A DNA stretch of 64,000 bases from Hydractinia symbiolongicarpus (GCF_029227915.1 NC_079876.1:29609828-29673827), one strand, 5' to 3'; counted from the first letter of the stretch, positions 32,222 through 44,782 are shown. Translations and numbers: made by a program. Notes: generated from the letters alone by a model not told the origin.

Positions 32222-32592
32222 TAAAAATTCAAGTTAATAAGGTTACTTGAACTTGGAAAAAGTACTGGCAATGAATCTTATTATTTTAAATCGCGCAAGA
32301 GCATTACCATTTGACGACCTTCAGACTTTTCAATAATTTGCCGTTTTGATAACTCAACAGATTGACTGGAACTGCAAACAAGTATGGTAATATCTGTGAT
32401 TTTGAGTTTGAAAGTTTGAGACATGGAAGGAATAATTGCGCATTATGAAATAACGGCTGGTACAACTATTGCAGCTATTCTACCTCTCCAAGTTCCATAC
32501 TTCGCCACAACGTGTCATGGCAAACACGTTTCCACGATTAAAACTCTACAAGCATCCCTCAATCTTCTTATCACACAGGTTAGCCTAACTAA

Positions 32593-32675
32593 TACCAGAG
32601 GTGGGGTTCGAACCCACGCGGACAATCGTCCATTGGAACTTAAGTCCAACGCCTTAACCACTCGGCCACCCTGGT
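32593..32675 (-). tRNA. trnL-UAA: tRNA-Leu(UAA) copy 66, class A
   Basis: Complete; partner of copy 55. Confidence 0.9.
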
Positions 32676-32798
32676 TGAAAATTCAGGTTAATAAGGTTAC
32701 TTGATCTTGGAAAACAACGTATCATGTTAACACATTTCCACGGTTAAAACTCTCCAAGCATCCCTCAATCTTCTTATCACACAGGTTAGCCTAGCTAA

Positions 32799-32881
32799 TA
32801 CCAGAGGTGGGGTTCGAATCCATGCGGACAATAGTCCATTGGAACTTAAGTCCAACGGCTTAACCACTCGGCCACCCTGGT
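32799..32881 (-). tRNA. tRNA-Leu(UAA)-like copy 67, class D
   Basis: Partner of copy 56; short monomer. Confidence 0.5.
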
Positions 32882-33251
32882 TGAAATTTCAAGTTAATAA
32901 GGTTACTTGAACTTGGAAAAAGTACTGGCAATGAATCTTATTATTTTAAATCGCGCAAGAGCACTACCATTTGACGACCTTCAGATTTTTCAATAATTTG
33001 CCCTTTTGATAACTCAACAAAATGAATGGAACTGCAAAATGGAGTGGTAATATTTGGGTTTTTGAGTTTGAAAGTTTCAGATATGGAAGGCATTATTGCG
33101 TATCGTGAGGTAACGGCTGGTAGAATTATTGGGGCTATTCTATTTTGCCCTGTTGGATAATTCAACACAACGTATCATGTTAACACATTTCCACGGTTAA
33201 AACTCGCCAAGCATCCCTCAATCTCCTTATCACACAGGTTAGCCTAGCTAA

Positions 33252-33334
33252 TACCAGAGGTGGGGTTCGAACCCACGCGGACAATCGTCCATTGGAACTT
33301 AAGTCCAACGCCTTAACCACTCGGCCACCCTGGT
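33252..33334 (-). tRNA. trnL-UAA: tRNA-Leu(UAA) copy 68, class A, at a crossover junction
   Basis: Complete class A tRNA, but its 3' trailer is of the class B lineage, as expected if unequal exchange took place in or beside the tRNA. Confidence 0.88.
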
Positions 33335-33704
33335 TGAACATTCAGGTTAATAAGGTTACTTGAATTTGGAAAGGGCACGGGAAATGAACCTTGGTATTCT
33401 AAATCGCCCAAGAGCATTACCATTTGACGACCTTCAGATTTTTCAATAGTTTGCCCTTTTGATAACTCAACAAAATGAATGGAACTGCAAAATGGGATGG
33501 TAATATTTGGGATTTTAAGTTTGAAAGTGTCAGATATGGAAGGCATTATTGCGTATCGAGAAGTAACGGCTGGTAGAATAATTGGGGCTATTCTCTTTTA
33601 CCCTGTGGGATAATTCAACACAAGGTGTCATGTTAACGCATTTCCACGGTTAAAACTCTCCAAGCATCCCTCAATCTTCTTATCACACAGGTTAGCCTAG
33701 CTAA

Positions 33705-33787
33705 TACCAGAGGTGGGGTTCGAACCCATGCGGACAATAGTCCATTGGAACTTAAGTCCAACGCCGTAACCACTCGGCCACCCTGGT
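33705..33787 (-). tRNA. tRNA-Leu(UAA)-like copy 69, class C
   Basis: A49/C65 mismatch and C22; partner of copy 59. Confidence 0.55.
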
Positions 33788-34158
33788 TGAAATTTCAAGT
33801 TAATAAGGTTACTTGAACTTGGAAAAAGTGCTGGCAATGAATCTTATTATTTTAAATCGCGCAAGAGCATTACCATTTGACGACCTTCAGACTTTTCAAT
33901 AATTTGCCGTTTTGATAACTCAACAGATTGACTGGAACTGCAAAAAATTGTGGCAATATCTGTGATTTTGAGTTTGAAAGTTTGAGACATGGAAGGAATA
34001 ATTGCGCATTGTGAAATAACGGCTGGTACAACTATTGCAGCTGTTCTACCTCTCCAAGTTCGATACTTCGCCACAACGTGTCATGGCAAACACCTTTCCA
34101 CGATTAAAACTCTACAAGCATCCCTCAATCTTCTTATCACACAGGTTAGCCTAGCTAA

Positions 34159-34241
34159 TAACAGAGGTGGGGTTCGAACCCACGCGGACAATCGTCCATT
34201 GGAACTTAAGTTCAACGCCTTAACCACTCGGCCACCCTGGT
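34159..34241 (-). tRNA. tRNA-Leu(UAA)-like copy 70, class A
   Basis: Same acceptor and anticodon-stem mismatches as copy 53. Confidence 0.55.
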
Positions 34242-34611
34242 TGAACATTCAGGTTAATAAGGTTACTTGAATTTGGAAAGGGTACGGGAAATGAACCTTG
34301 GTATTCTAAATCGCCCAAGAGCATTACCATTTAACGACCTTCAGATTTTTCAATAATTTGCCCTTTTGATAACTCAACAAAATGAATGGAACTGCAAAAT
34401 GGGATGGTAATATTTGGGATTTTAAGTTTGAAAGTGTCAGATATGGAAGGCATTATTGCGTATCGTGAAGTAACGGCTGGTAGAATTATTGGGGCTATTC
34501 TATTTTACCCTGTGGGATAATTCAACACAACGTGTCATGTTAACACATTTCCACGGTTAAAACTCTCTAAGCATCCCTCAATCTTCTTATCACACAGGTT
34601 AGCCTAGCTAA

Positions 34612-34694
34612 TACCAGAGGTGGGGTTCGAACCCATGCGGGCAATAGTCCATTGGAACTTAAGTCCAACGACTTAACCACTCGGCCACCCTGGT
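34612..34694 (-). tRNA. tRNA-Leu(UAA)-like copy 71, class C
   Basis: A49/C65, U24 and a variable-stem change, as copy 61. Confidence 0.5.
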
Positions 34695-35065
34695 TGAAAT
34701 TTCAAGTTAATAAGGTTACTTGAACTTGGAAAAAGTACTGGCAATGAATCTTATTATTTTAAATCGCGCAAGAGCACTACCATTTGACGACCTTCAGATT
34801 TTTCAATAATTTGCCCTTTTGATAACTCAACAAAATGAATGGAACTGCAAAATGGAGTGGTAATATTTGGGTTTTTGAGTTTGAAAATTTCAGATATGGA
34901 AGGCATTATTGCGTATCGTGAAGTAACGGCTGGTGGAATTATTGGGGCTATTCTATTTTGCCCTGTTGGATAATTCAACACAACGTATCATGTGTAACAC
35001 ATTTCCACGGTTAAAACTCGCCAAGCATCCCTCAATCTCCTTATCACACAGGTTAGCCTAGCTAA

Positions 35066-35148
35066 TACCAGAGATGGGGTTCGAACCCATGCGGACAATA
35101 GTCCATTGGAACTTAAGTCCAACGCCTTAACCACTCGGCCACCCTGGT
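35066..35148 (-). tRNA. trnL-UAA: tRNA-Leu(UAA) copy 72, class B
   Basis: Complete class B cloverleaf. Confidence 0.88.
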
Positions 35149-35518
35149 TGAAATTTCAAGTTAATAAGGTTACTTGAACTTGGAAAAAGTACTGGCAATG
35201 AATCTTATTATTTTAAATCGCGCAAGAGCATTACCATTTGACGACCTTCAGACTTTTCAATAATTTGCCGTTTTGATAACTCAACAAAATGAATGGAACT
35301 GCAAATTGGAGTGGTAATATTTGGATTTTTGAGTTTGAAAGTTTCAGATATGGAAGGCATTATTGCGTATCGTGAAGTAACGGCTGGTAGAATTATTGGG
35401 GCTATTCTATTTTGCCCTGTTGGATAATTCAACACAACGTATCATGTTAACACATTTCCACGGTTAAAACTCGCCAAGCATCCCTCAATCTCCTTATCAC
35501 ACAGGTTAGCCTAGCTAA

Positions 35519-35601
35519 TACCAGAGATGGGGTTCGAACCCATGCGGACAATAGTCCATTGGAACTTAAGTCCAACGCCTTAACCACTCGGCCACCCTGG
35601 T
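35519..35601 (-). tRNA. trnL-UAA: tRNA-Leu(UAA) copy 73, class B
   Basis: Complete; directly follows another complete class B copy, which breaks the usual alternation. Confidence 0.88.
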
Positions 35602-35972
35602 TGAAATTTCAAGTTAATAAGGTTACTTGAACTTGGAAAAAGTACTGGCAATGAATCTTATTATTTTAAATCGCGCAAGAGCATTACCATTTGACGACCT
35701 TCAGACTTTTCAATAATTTGCCCTTTTGATAACTCAACAGATTGACTGGAACTGCAAAAAATTGTGGCAATATCTGTGATTTTGAGTTTGAAAGTTTGAG
35801 ACATGCAAGGAATAATTGCGCATTGTGAAATAACGGCTGGTACAACTATTGCAGCTGTTCTACCTCTCCAAGTTCGATACTTCGCCACAACGTGTCATGG
35901 CAAACACGTTTCCACGATTAAAACTCTCCAAGCATCCCTCAATCTTCTTATCACACAGGTTAGAATAGCTAA

Positions 35973-36055
35973 TACCAGAGGTGGGGTTCGAACCCATGCG
36001 GATAATAGTCCATTGGAACTTAAGTCCAACGACTTAACCACTCGGCCACCCTGGT
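35973..36055 (-). tRNA. tRNA-Leu(UAA)-like copy 74, class C
   Basis: A49/C65, U24 and a variable-stem change; spacer is otherwise of the class A lineage. Confidence 0.5.
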
Positions 36056-36178
36056 TGAAATTTCAGGTTAATAAGGTTACTTGATCTTGGAAAACAACGT
36101 ATCATGTTAACACATTTCCACGGTTAAAACTCTCCAAGCATCCCTCAGTCTTCTTATCACACAGGTTAGCCTAGCTAA

Positions 36179-36261
36179 TACCAGAGGTGGGGTTCGAATC
36201 CATGCGTACAATAGTCCATTGGAACTTAAGTCCAACGGCTTAACCACTCGGCCACCCTGGT
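36179..36261 (-). tRNA. tRNA-Leu(UAA)-like copy 75, class D
   Basis: C24, two T-stem mismatches and a variable-stem change; short monomer. Confidence 0.45.
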
Positions 36262-36631
36262 TGAAATTTCAAGTTAATAAGGTTACTTGAACTTGGAAAA
36301 AGTACTGGCAATGAATCTTATTATTTTAAATCGCGCAAGAGCACTACCATTTGACGACCTTCAGATTTTTCAATAATTTTTCCTTTTGATAACTCAACAA
36401 AATGAATGGAACTGCAAAATGGAGTGGTAATATTTGGGTTTTTGAGTTTGAAAGTTTCAGATATGGAAGGCATTATTGCGTATCGTGAAGTAACGGCTGG
36501 TAGAATTATTGGGGCTATTCTATTTTGCCCTGTTGGAGAATTCAACACAATGTATCATGTTAACACATTTCCACGGTTAAAACTCGCCAAGCATCCCTCA
36601 ATCTTCTTATCACACAGGTTAGCCTAGCTAA

Positions 36632-36714
36632 TACCAGAGATGGGGTTCGAACCCATGCGGACAATAGTCCATTGGAACTTAAGTCCAACGCCTTAACCAC
36701 TCGGCCACCCTGGT
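36632..36714 (-). tRNA. trnL-UAA: tRNA-Leu(UAA) copy 76, class B
   Basis: Complete class B cloverleaf. Confidence 0.88.
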
Positions 36715-37085
36715 TGAAATTTCAAGTTAATAAGAATACTTGAACTTGGAAAAAGTACTGGCAATGAATCTTATAATTTTAAATCGCGCAAGAGCATTAC
36801 CATTTGACGACCTTCAGACTTTTCAATAATTTGCCGTTTTGATAACTCAACAGATTGACTGGAACTGCAAAAAATTGTGGCAATATCTGTGATTTTGAGT
36901 TTGAAAGTTTGAGACATTGAAGGAATAATTGCGCATTGTGAAATAACGGCTGGTACAACTATTGCAGCTGTTCTACCTCTCCAAGTTCGATACTTCGCCA
37001 CAACGTGTCATGGCAAACACATTTCCACGATTAAAACTCTACAAGCATCCCTCAATCTTCTTATCACACAGGTTTGCCTAGCTAA

Positions 37086-37168
37086 TACCAGAGGTGGGGT
37101 TCGAACCCACGCGGACAATCGTCCATTGGAACTTAAGTCCAACGCCTTAACCACTCGGCCACCCTGGT
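37086..37168 (-). tRNA. trnL-UAA: tRNA-Leu(UAA) copy 77, class A
   Basis: Complete; first tRNA of the 2266-bp unit. Confidence 0.9.
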
Positions 37169-37538
37169 TGAACATTCAGGTTAATAAGGTTACTTGAATT
37201 TGGAAAGGGTACGGGAAATGAACCTCGGTATTCTAAATCGCCCAAGAGCATTACCATTTGACGACCTTCAGATTTTTCAATAATTTGCCCTTTTGATAAC
37301 TCAACAAAATGAATGGAACTGCAAAATGGGATGGTAATATTTGGGATTTTAAGTTTGAAAGTGTCAGATATGGAAGGCGTTATTGCGTATCGAGAAGTAA
37401 CGGCTGGTAGAATTATTGGGGCTATTCTATTTTACCCTGTAGGATAATTCAACACAACGTGTCATGTTAACACATTTCCACGGTTAAAACTCTCCAAGCA
37501 TCCCTCAATCTTCTTATCACACAGGTTAGCCTAGCTAA

Positions 37539-37621
37539 TACCAGAGGTGGGGTTCGAACCCATGCGGACAATAGTCCATTGGAACTTAAGTCCAACGCCG
37601 TAACCACTCGGCCACCCTGGT
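37539..37621 (-). tRNA. tRNA-Leu(UAA)-like copy 78, class C
   Basis: A49/C65 mismatch and C22. Confidence 0.55.
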
Positions 37622-37991
37622 TGAAATTTCAAGTTAATAAGGATACTTGAACTTGGAAAAGTACTGGCAATGAATCTTATTATTTTAAATCGCGCAAGAG
37701 CATTACTGTTTGACGACCTTCAGACTTTTCAATAATTTGCCGTTTTGATAACTCAACAGATTGACTGGAACTGCAAAAAATTGTGGCAATATCTGTGATT
37801 TTGAGTTGGAAAGTTTGAGACATGGAAGGAATAATTGCGCATTGTGAAATAACGGCTGGTACAACTATTGCAGCTGTTCTACCTCTCCAAGTTCGATACT
37901 TCGCCGCAACGTGTCATGGCAAACACATTTCCACGATTAAAACTCTACAAGCATCCCTCAATCTTCTTATCACACAGGTTAGCCTAGCTAA

Positions 37992-38074
37992 TACCAGAGG
38001 TGGGGTTCGAACCCACGCGGACAATCGTCCATTGGAACTTAAGTCCAACGCCTTAACCACTCGGCCACCCTGGT
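37992..38074 (-). tRNA. trnL-UAA: tRNA-Leu(UAA) copy 79, class A
   Basis: Complete class A cloverleaf. Confidence 0.9.
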
Positions 38075-38444
38075 TGAAAATTCAGGTTAATAAGGTTACT
38101 TGAATTTGGAAAGGGTACGGGAAATGAACCTTGGTATTCTAAATCGCCCAAGAGCATTACCATTTGACGACCTTCAGATTTTTCAATAATTTGCCCTTTT
38201 AATAACTCAACAAAATGAATGGAACTGCAAAATGGGATGGTAATATTTGGGATTTTAAGTTTGAAAGTGTCAGATATGGAAGGCATTATTGCGTATCGAG
38301 AAGTAACGTCTGGTAGAATTATTGGGGCTATTCTATTTTACCCTGTGGGATAATTCAACACAACGTGTCATGTTAACACATTTCCACGGTTAAAACTCTC
38401 CAAGCATCCCTCAATCTTCTTATCACACAGGTTAGCCTAACTAA

Positions 38445-38527
38445 TACCAGAGGTGGGGTTCGAACCCATGCGAAAAATAGTCCATTGGAACTTAAGTCCA
38501 ACGCCGTAACCACTCGGCCACCCTGGT
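38445..38527 (-). tRNA. tRNA-Leu(UAA)-like copy 80, class C
   Basis: A49/C65, C22 and a disrupted variable stem. Confidence 0.5.
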
Positions 38528-38897
38528 TGAAATTTCAAGTTAAATAAGGTTACTTGAACTTGGAAAAGTACTGGCAATGAATCTTATTATTTTAAATCGC
38601 GCATGAGCATTACCATTTGACGACCTTCAGATTTTTGAATAATTTGCCCTTTTGATAACTCAACAAAATGAATGGAACTGCAAAATGGAATGGTAATATT
38701 TGGGATTTCGAGTTTGAAAGTTTCAGATATGGAAGGCATTATTGCGTATCGTGAAGTAACGGCTGGTAGAATTATTGGGGCTATTGTATTTTGCCCTGTT
38801 GGATAATTCAACACAACGTATCATGTTAACACATTTCCACGGTTAAAACTCTCCAAGCAACCCTCAATCTTCTTATCAAACAGGTTAGCCTAGCTAA

Positions 38898-38980
38898 TAC
38901 CAGAGGTGGGGTTCGAACCCATGCGGACAATAGTCCATTGGAACTTAAGTCCAACGACTTAACCACTCGGCCACCCTGGT
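38898..38980 (-). tRNA. tRNA-Leu(UAA)-like copy 81, class C
   Basis: A49/C65 mismatch and U24. Confidence 0.55.
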
Positions 38981-39351
38981 TGAAATTTCAAGTTAATAAG
39001 GTTACTTGAACTTGGAAAAAGTACTGGCAATGAATCTTATTATTTCAAATCGCGCAAGAGCATTACCATTTGACGACCTTCAGACTTTTCAATAATTTGC
39101 CGTTTTGATAACTCAACAGATTGACTGGAACTGCAAAAAATTGTGGCAATATCTGTGATTTTGAGTTTGAAAGTTTGAGACATTGAAGGAATAATTGCGC
39201 ATTGTGAAATAACGGCTGGTACAACTATTGCAGCTGTTCTACCTCTCCAAGTTCGATACTTCGCCACAACGTGTCATGGCAAACACATTTCCACGATTAA
39301 AACTCTACAAGCATCCCTCAATCTTCTTATCACACAGGTTAGCCTAGCTAA

Positions 39352-39434
39352 TACCAGAGGTGGGGTTCGAACCCACGCGGACAATCGTCCATTGGAACTT
39401 AAGTCCAACGCCTTAACCACTCGGCCACCCTGGT
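39352..39434 (-). tRNA. trnL-UAA: tRNA-Leu(UAA) copy 82, class A
   Basis: Complete; copy 77 at +2266. Confidence 0.9.
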
Positions 39435-39804
39435 TGAACATTCAGGTTAATAAGGTTACTTGAATTTGGAAAGGGTACGGGAAATGAACCTCGGTATTCT
39501 AAATCGCCCAAGAGCATTACCATTTGACGACCTTCAGATTTTTCAATAATTTGCCCTTTTGATAACTCAACAAAATGAATGGAACTGCAAAATGGGATGG
39601 TAATATTTGGGATTTTAAGTTTGAAAGTGTCAGATATGGAAGGCGTTATTGCGTATCGAGAAGTAACGGCTGGTAGAATTATTGGGGCTATTCTATTTTA
39701 CCCTGTAGGATAATTCAACACAACGTGTCATGTTAACACATTTCCACGGTTAAAACTCTCCAAGCATCCCTCAATCTTCTTATCACACAGGTTAGCCTAG
39801 CTAA

Positions 39805-39887
39805 TACCAGAGGTGGGGTTCGAACCCATGCGGACAATAGTCCATTGGAACTTAAGTCCAACGCCGTAACCACTCGGCCACCCTGGT
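39805..39887 (-). tRNA. tRNA-Leu(UAA)-like copy 83, class C
   Basis: Copy 78 at +2266. Confidence 0.55.
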
Positions 39888-40257
39888 TGAAATTTCAAGT
39901 TAATAAGGATACTTGAACTTGGAAAAGTACTGGCAATGAATCTTATTATTTTAAATCGCGCAAGAGCATTACTGTTTGACGACCTTCAGACTTTTCAATA
40001 ATTTGCCGTTTTGATAACTCAACAGATTGACTGGAACTGCAAAAAATTGTGGCAATATCTGTGATTTTGAGTTGGAAAGTTTGAGACATGGAAGGAATAA
40101 TTGCGCATTGTGAAATAACGGCTGGTACAACTATTGCAGCTGTTCTACCTCTCCAAGTTCGATACTTCGCCGCAACGTGTCATGGCAAACACATTTCCAC
40201 GATTAAAACTCTACAAGCATCCCTCAATCTTCTTATCACACAGGTTAGCCTAGCTAA

Positions 40258-40340
40258 TACCAGAGGTGGGGTTCGAACCCACGCGGACAATCGTCCATTG
40301 GAACTTAAGTCCAACGCCTTAACCACTCGGCCACCCTGGT
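40258..40340 (-). tRNA. trnL-UAA: tRNA-Leu(UAA) copy 84, class A
   Basis: Complete; copy 79 at +2266. Confidence 0.9.
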
Positions 40341-40710
40341 TGAAAATTCAGGTTAATAAGGTTACTTGAATTTGGAAAGGGTACGGGAAATGAACCTTGG
40401 TATTCTAAATCGCCCAAGAGCATTACCATTTGACGACCTTCAGATTTTTCAATAATTTGCCCTTTTTATAACTCAACAAAATGAATGGAACTGCAAAATG
40501 GGATGGTAATATTTGGGATTTTAAGTTTGAAAGTGTCAGATATGGAAGGCATTATTGCGTATCGAGAAGTAACGTCTGGTAGAATTATTGGGGCTATTCT
40601 ATTTTACCCTGTGGGATAATTCAACACAACGTGTCATGTTAACACATTTCCACGGTTAAAACTCTCCAAGCATCCCTCAATCTTCTTATCACACAGGTTA
40701 GCCTAACTAA

Positions 40711-40793
40711 TACCAGAGGTGGGGTTCGAACCCATGCGGAAAATAGTCCATTGGAACTTAAGTCCAACGCCGTAACCACTCGGCCACCCTGGT
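40711..40793 (-). tRNA. tRNA-Leu(UAA)-like copy 85, class C
   Basis: Copy 80 at +2266, with one fewer variable-stem change. Confidence 0.5.
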
Positions 40794-41163
40794 TGAAATT
40801 TCAAGTTAAATAAGGTTACTTGAACTTGGAAAAGTACTGGCAATGAATCTTATTATTTTAAATCGCGCATGAGCATTACCATTTGACGACCTTCAGATTT
40901 TTGAATAATTTGCCCTTTTGATAACTCAACAAAATGAATGGAACTGCAAAATGGAATGGTAATATTTGGGATTTCGAGTTTGAAAGTTTCAGATATGGAA
41001 GGCATTATTGCGTATCGTGAAGTAACGGCTGGTAGAATTATTGGGGCTATTGTATTTTGCCCTGTTGGATAATTCAACACAACGTATCATGTTAACACAT
41101 TTCCACGGTTAAAACTCTCCAAGCAACCCTCAATCTTCTTATCAAACAGGTTAGCCTAGCTAA

Positions 41164-41246
41164 TACCAGAGGTGGGGTTCGAACCCATGCGGACAATAGT
41201 ACATTGGAACTTAAGTCCAACGACTTAACCACTCGGCCACCCTGGT
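41164..41246 (-). tRNA. tRNA-Leu(UAA)-like copy 86, class C
   Basis: Copy 81 at +2266, with an extra variable-stem change. Confidence 0.5.
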
Positions 41247-41617
41247 TGAAATTTCAAGTTAATAAGGTTACTTGAACTTGGAAAAAGTACTGGCAATGAA
41301 TCTTATTATTTCAAATCGCGCAAGAGCATTACCATTTGACGACCTTCAGACTTTTCAATAATTTGCCGTTTTGATAACTCAACAGATTGACTGGAACTGC
41401 AAAAAATTGTGGCAATATCTGTGATTTTGAGTTTGAAAGTTTGAGACATTGAAGGAATAATTGCGCATTGTGAAATAACGGCTGGTACAACTATTGCAGC
41501 TGTTCTACCTCTCCAAGTTCGATACTTCGCCACAACGTGTCATGGCAAACACATTTCCACGATTAAAACTCTACAAGCATCCCTCAATCTTCTTATCACA
41601 CAGGTTAGCCTAGCTAA

Positions 41618-41700
41618 TACCAGAGGTGGGGTTCGAACCCACGCGGACAATCGTCCATTGGAACTTAAGTCCAACGCCTTAACCACTCGGCCACCCTGGT
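41618..41700 (-). tRNA. trnL-UAA: tRNA-Leu(UAA) copy 87, class A
   Basis: Complete; third unit of the 2266-bp repeat. Confidence 0.9.
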
Positions 41701-42070
41701 TGAACATTCAGGTTAATAAGGTTACTTGAATTTGGAAAGGGTACGGGAAATGAACCTCGGTATTCTAAATCGCCCAAGAGCATTACCATTTGACGACCTT
41801 CAGATTTTTCAATAATTTGCCCTTTTGATAACTCAACAAAATGAATGGAACTGCAAAATGGGATGGTAATATTTGGGATTTTAAGTTTGAAAGTGTCAGA
41901 TATGGAAGGCGTTATTGCGTATCGAGAAGTAACGGCTGGTAGAATTATTGGGGCTATTCTATTTTACCCTGTAGGATAATTCAACACAACGTGTCATGTT
42001 AACACATTTCCACGGTTAAAACTCTCCAAGCATCCCTCAATCTTCTTATCACACAGGTTAGCCTAGCTAA

Positions 42071-42153
42071 TACCAGAGGTGGGGTTCGAACCCATGCGGA
42101 CAATAGTCCATTGGAACTTAAGTCCAACGCCGTAACCACTCGGCCACCCTGGT
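42071..42153 (-). tRNA. tRNA-Leu(UAA)-like copy 88, class C
   Basis: A49/C65 mismatch and C22. Confidence 0.55.
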
Positions 42154-42523
42154 TGAAATTTCAAGTTAATAAGGATACTTGAACTTGGAAAAGTACTGGC
42201 AATGAATCTTATTATTTTAAATCGCGCAAGAGCATTACTGTTTGACGACCTTCAGACTTTTCAATAATTTGCCGTTTTGATAACTCAACAGATTGACTGG
42301 AACTGCAAAAAATTGTGGCAATATCTGTGATTTTGAGTTGGAAAGTTTGAGACATGGAAGGAATAATTGCGCATTGTGAAATAACGGCTGGTACAACTAT
42401 TGCAGCTGTTCTACCTCTCCAAGTTCGATACTTCGCCGCAACGTGTCATGGCAAACACATTTCCACGATTAAAACTCTACAAGCATCCCTCAATCTTCTT
42501 ATCACACAGGTTAGCCTAGCTAA

Positions 42524-42606
42524 TACCAGAGGTGGGGTTCGAACCCACGCGGACAATCGTCCATTGGAACTTAAGTCCAACGCCTTAACCACTCGGCCAC
42601 CCTGGT
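42524..42606 (-). tRNA. trnL-UAA: tRNA-Leu(UAA) copy 89, class A
   Basis: Complete class A cloverleaf. Confidence 0.9.
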
Positions 42607-42976
42607 TGAAAATTCAGGTTAATAAGGTTACTTGAATTTGGAAAGGGTACGGGAAATGAACCTTGGTATTCTAAATCGCCCAAGAGCATTACCATTTGAC
42701 GACCTTCAGATTTTTCAATAATTTGCCCTTTTAATAACTCAACAAAATGAATGGAACTGCAAAATGGGATGGTAATATTTGGGATTTTAAGTTTGAAAGT
42801 GTCAGATATGGAAGGCATTATTGCGTATCGAGAAGTAACGTCTGGTAGAATTATTGGGGCTATTCTATTTTACCCTGTGGGATAATTCAACACAACGTGT
42901 CATGTTAACACATTTCCACGGTTAAAACTCTCCAAGCATCCCTCAATCTTCTTATCACACAGGTTAGCCTAACTAA

Positions 42977-43059
42977 TACCAGAGGTGGGGTTCGAACCCA
43001 TGCGGAAAATAGTCCATTGGAACTTAAGTCCAACGCCGTAACCACTCGGCCACCCTGGT
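42977..43059 (-). tRNA. tRNA-Leu(UAA)-like copy 90, class C
   Basis: A49/C65, C22 and one variable-stem mismatch. Confidence 0.5.
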
Positions 43060-43421
43060 TGAAATTTCAAGTTAAATAAGGTTACTTGAACTTGGAAAAG
43101 TACTGGCAATGAATCTTATTATTTTAAATCGCGCATGAGCATTACCGTTTGACGACCTTCAGATTTTTTTATAATTTTCCATTTTGAAAGCTCAACAAAA
43201 TGAATGGAGCTGTAAAAAAGGATGGTAATATTTGGGATTTGGAGTTTGAGATATGGAAGGCATTATTGCGCATCGTGAAGTAACGGCTGGTAGAACTATT
43301 GGGGCTATTCTTTTTCGCCCTGTGGGATAATTCAACACAACCTATCATGTTAACACATTTCTACGGTTAAAACTCGCCAAGCATCCCTCAATCTTCTTAT
43401 CACACAGGTTAGCCTAGCTAA

Positions 43422-43504
43422 TACCAGAGATGGGGTTCGAACCCATGCGGACAATAGTCCATTGGAACTTAAGTCCAACGCCTTAACCACTCGGCCACCC
43501 TGGT
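43422..43504 (-). tRNA. trnL-UAA: tRNA-Leu(UAA) copy 91, class B
   Basis: Complete; spacer resembles those at 1000-1180. Confidence 0.88.
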
Positions 43505-43875
43505 TGAAATTTTAAGTTAATAAGGTTACTTGAACTTGGAAAAAGTACTGGCAATGAATCTTATTATTTTAAATCGCGCAAGAGCATTACCATTTGACGA
43601 CCTTCAGATTTTTCAATAATTTGCCGTTTTGATAACTCAACAGATTGACTGGAACTGCAAAAAATTATGGCAATATCTGTGATTTTGAGTTTGAAAGTTT
43701 GAGACATGGAAGGAATAATTGCGCATTGTGAAATAACGGCTGGTACAACTATTGCAGCTGTTCTACCTCTCCAAGTTCGATACTTCGCCGCAACGTGTCA
43801 TGGCAAACACATTTCCACGATTAAAACTGTACAAGCATCCTTCAATCTTCTTATCACACAGGTTAACCTAGCTAA

Positions 43876-43958
43876 TACCAGAGGTGGGGTTCGAACACAC
43901 GCGGACAATCGTCCATTGGAACTTAAGTCCAACGCCTTAACCACTCGGCCACCCTGGT
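43876..43958 (-). tRNA. tRNA-Leu(UAA)-like copy 92, A-prime
   Basis: U52/C62 mismatch in the T stem; all else intact. Confidence 0.65.
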
Positions 43959-44328
43959 TGAACATTCAGGTTAATAAGGTTACTTGAATTTGGAAAGGGT
44001 ACGGGAAATGAACCTTGGTATTCTAAATCGCCCAAGAGCATTACCATTTGACAACCTTCAGAGTTTGCAATAATTTGCCGCTTTGATAACTCAACAAAAT
44101 GAATGGAACCGCAAGATGGGATGGTAATATCTGGGATTTTGAGCTTGAAAGTTTGAGATATGGAAGGCATAATTGCGCATCGTGAAATAACGGCTTGTAG
44201 AATTATTGGTGCTATTCCATTTCGCCATGTCCGATATTTCACCACAAGGTATCATGTTAACGCATTTCCACGGTTAAAGCTCTCAAAGCGTCCCTCAATC
44301 TTCTTATCACACAGGTTAGCCTAGCTAA

Positions 44329-44411
44329 TACCAGAGGTGGGGTTCGAACCCACGCGGACAATCGTCCATTGGAACTTAAGTCCAACGCCTTAACCACTCG
44401 GCCACCCTGGT
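44329..44411 (-). tRNA. trnL-UAA: tRNA-Leu(UAA) copy 93, class A
   Basis: Complete class A cloverleaf. Confidence 0.9.
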
Positions 44412-44782
44412 TGAAATTTCAGGTTAATAAGGTTACTTGATCTTGAAAAAAGTACTGGGAATGAACCTTAGTATTTTAAATCGCGCAAGAGCATTAACAT
44501 CTGTCGATCTTCTTATTTCTTTAATAATTTGCCGTTTTGATAATTCAACAAATTGACTGGAACTGCTAAAAGGGATGGCAATATTTGGGATTTTGAGTTT
44601 GAAAATTTGAGAAATGGAAGGAATAATTGCGCATTGTGAAATAACGGCTGGTACAACTATTGCAGTTGTTCTATTTCTCCAGGTTCGATACTTCGCCAGA
44701 ACGTGTCATGGCAAACACATTTCCACGTTTAAATTCTCCAAGCATCCTTCAATAATCTTATCACCAGGATAAACCTAGCTAA

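Larger units (their letters stand above)
26463..33700. repeat. 4740-bp offset duplication within the array
   Basis: Copies 52-56 (26493-28141) recur at +4740 as copies 63-67 (31233-32881). The offset drops to 4286 for the following monomers (29419 matches 33705), which shows loss of exactly one monomer in the second unit near 33250. Confidence 0.85.
37086..43150. repeat. 2266-bp five-monomer unit, about 2.7 tandem copies
   Basis: Five monomers (copies 77-81) repeat at +2266 (copies 82-86) and +4532 (copies 87-90). The units differ by isolated substitutions only, for example near 38201, 38473 and 41211. The third unit ends where a different monomer type begins near 43150. Confidence 0.9.
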
